Of a DNA stretch of 5,437 nucleotides, positions 5,131 through 5,437 are shown piece by piece. Both the position numbers and the translations under genes were made by a program. Numbering within the stretch: position 1 is the stretch's first letter; every line of letters starts with the position of its first letter. The stretch spans positions 1 to 5,437 of the forward strand of contig WFYM01000074.1 of assembly GCA_015490115.1 (NCBI GenBank). The letters run 5' to 3'. This stretch comes from Aquificaceae bacterium (GTDB taxonomy: Bacteria; Aquificota; Aquificia; Aquificales; Aquificaceae). The notes below the pieces were generated by a model that saw only the letters and a list, made by a program, of their open reading frames with translations, was not told where the DNA came from and did not search any database.

Positions 5131-5437
5131 ATGAAGACGGGCTTCGTTTACGACGACGTATACTTAAAGCACGACTACCCGGACCATCCCGAGAGGAAGG
5201 AGAGGTTGATCTCCATAGTGAACCACCTCGAAAAGGAGGGACTCTTAAGGGAAACGATGCTTATAAAACCGAGGAGGGCAAAACCTGAGGAGGTAGCCCT
5301 GAACCACGACACGAGCTACATTCAGGAGATCCACGATTTTTGCAGTTCGGGAGGGGGTTTTTTGGATCCGGACACTTACGCGGGGGAGGAGAGCTACGAG
5401 GTAGCCCTGACCGCTGTCGGAGGTGTCCTCGAAGGTA
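5131..5437 (+). CDS. histone deacetylase/acetoin-utilisation family protein, N-terminal fragment
   Basis: The first 102 codons are present and the gene continues past the right edge. The family comprises zinc-dependent hydrolases acting on acetylated lysine, polyamines or other acyl-amines in the cytoplasm. HPERKERL (19-26) matches the HPExxxRL substrate-loop signature, NHDTSYI (58-64) matches the family's xHxxxYI, and FLDPDTY (77-83) followed by SYEVALTAVGGVL (88-100) is the pattern before the active-site loop. These point to the class II/acetylpolyamine amidohydrolase-like branch rather than the shorter-loop AcuC/HDLP branch. The paired catalytic histidines and the zinc ligands lie outside the window, so activity cannot be judged. 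The ATG at 5131 is chosen because an in-frame stop lies at 5119-5121. The start has no Shine-Dalgarno but has a TATAAT eight bases before it. The true substrate is unknown; a bacterium has no histones of the eukaryotic type. Confidence 0.85.
   Translation, partial: MKTGFVYDDVYLKHDYPDHPERKERLISIVNHLEKEGLLRETMLIKPRRAKPEEVALNHDTSYIQEIHDFCSSGGGFLDPDTYAGEESYEVALTAVGGVLEG

Noticed and set aside
1..5437. Defence, CRISPR, mobile-element or other novel multi-gene system
   Set aside because: No direct repeat array, transposase, integrase, nuclease or toxin-like gene is present. The genes are common bacterial families and only two are clearly co-transcribed.

Overview
The window looks like chromosomal DNA of a thermophilic bacterium, most likely from the Aquificota. 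The basis is indirect. Codon use is dominated by AGG, ATA, GAG and CTC, coding strands are strongly purine-rich, the proteins are rich in Lys, Glu, Arg and Val, genes are packed or overlapping, and a KaiC-type ATPase and a histone-deacetylase-fold protein are both present. G+C looks to be roughly half by eye. Genus cannot be given from the sequence alone.

Layout, left to right. (1) 1-196, minus strand: the first 65 codons of a KaiC/RecA-like ATPase running off the left edge. (2) A 35-bp divergent gap with candidate -10 elements for both directions. (3) 232-1692, plus: pepA, an M17 leucyl aminopeptidase with every metal-binding and catalytic residue visible. (4) 1689-3074, plus: an FAD-dependent pyridine nucleotide-disulphide oxidoreductase, joined to pepA by an ATGA stop/start overlap. 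(5) 3040-4479, minus: a two-transmembrane-segment GGEEF diguanylate cyclase whose 3' end overlaps the oxidoreductase tail to tail by 35 bp. (6) 4493-5086, plus: nadD, starting 13 bp from the cyclase start codon on the other strand. (7) 5131-5437, plus: the N-terminal 102 codons of a class II histone-deacetylase/acetoin-utilisation family protein cut by the right edge. No RNA gene, insertion sequence, CRISPR array or intrinsic terminator was found, and no stretch over 300 bases lacks a gene.

Functionally this is a mix of peptide turnover (PepA), flavin redox chemistry, c-di-GMP signalling and NAD synthesis (NadD). Only pepA and the oxidoreductase are clearly one transcription unit. I do not see a new multi-gene system. 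The most unusual signal is in how the genes start. The KaiC-like gene, nadD and the deacetylase gene lack a Shine-Dalgarno sequence and carry a -10-like hexamer 6 to 8 bases before the ATG, the layout of leaderless genes. pepA and the cyclase have clear Shine-Dalgarno sites. Both kinds of start occur within 5.4 kb, and both divergent gaps pair one of each.
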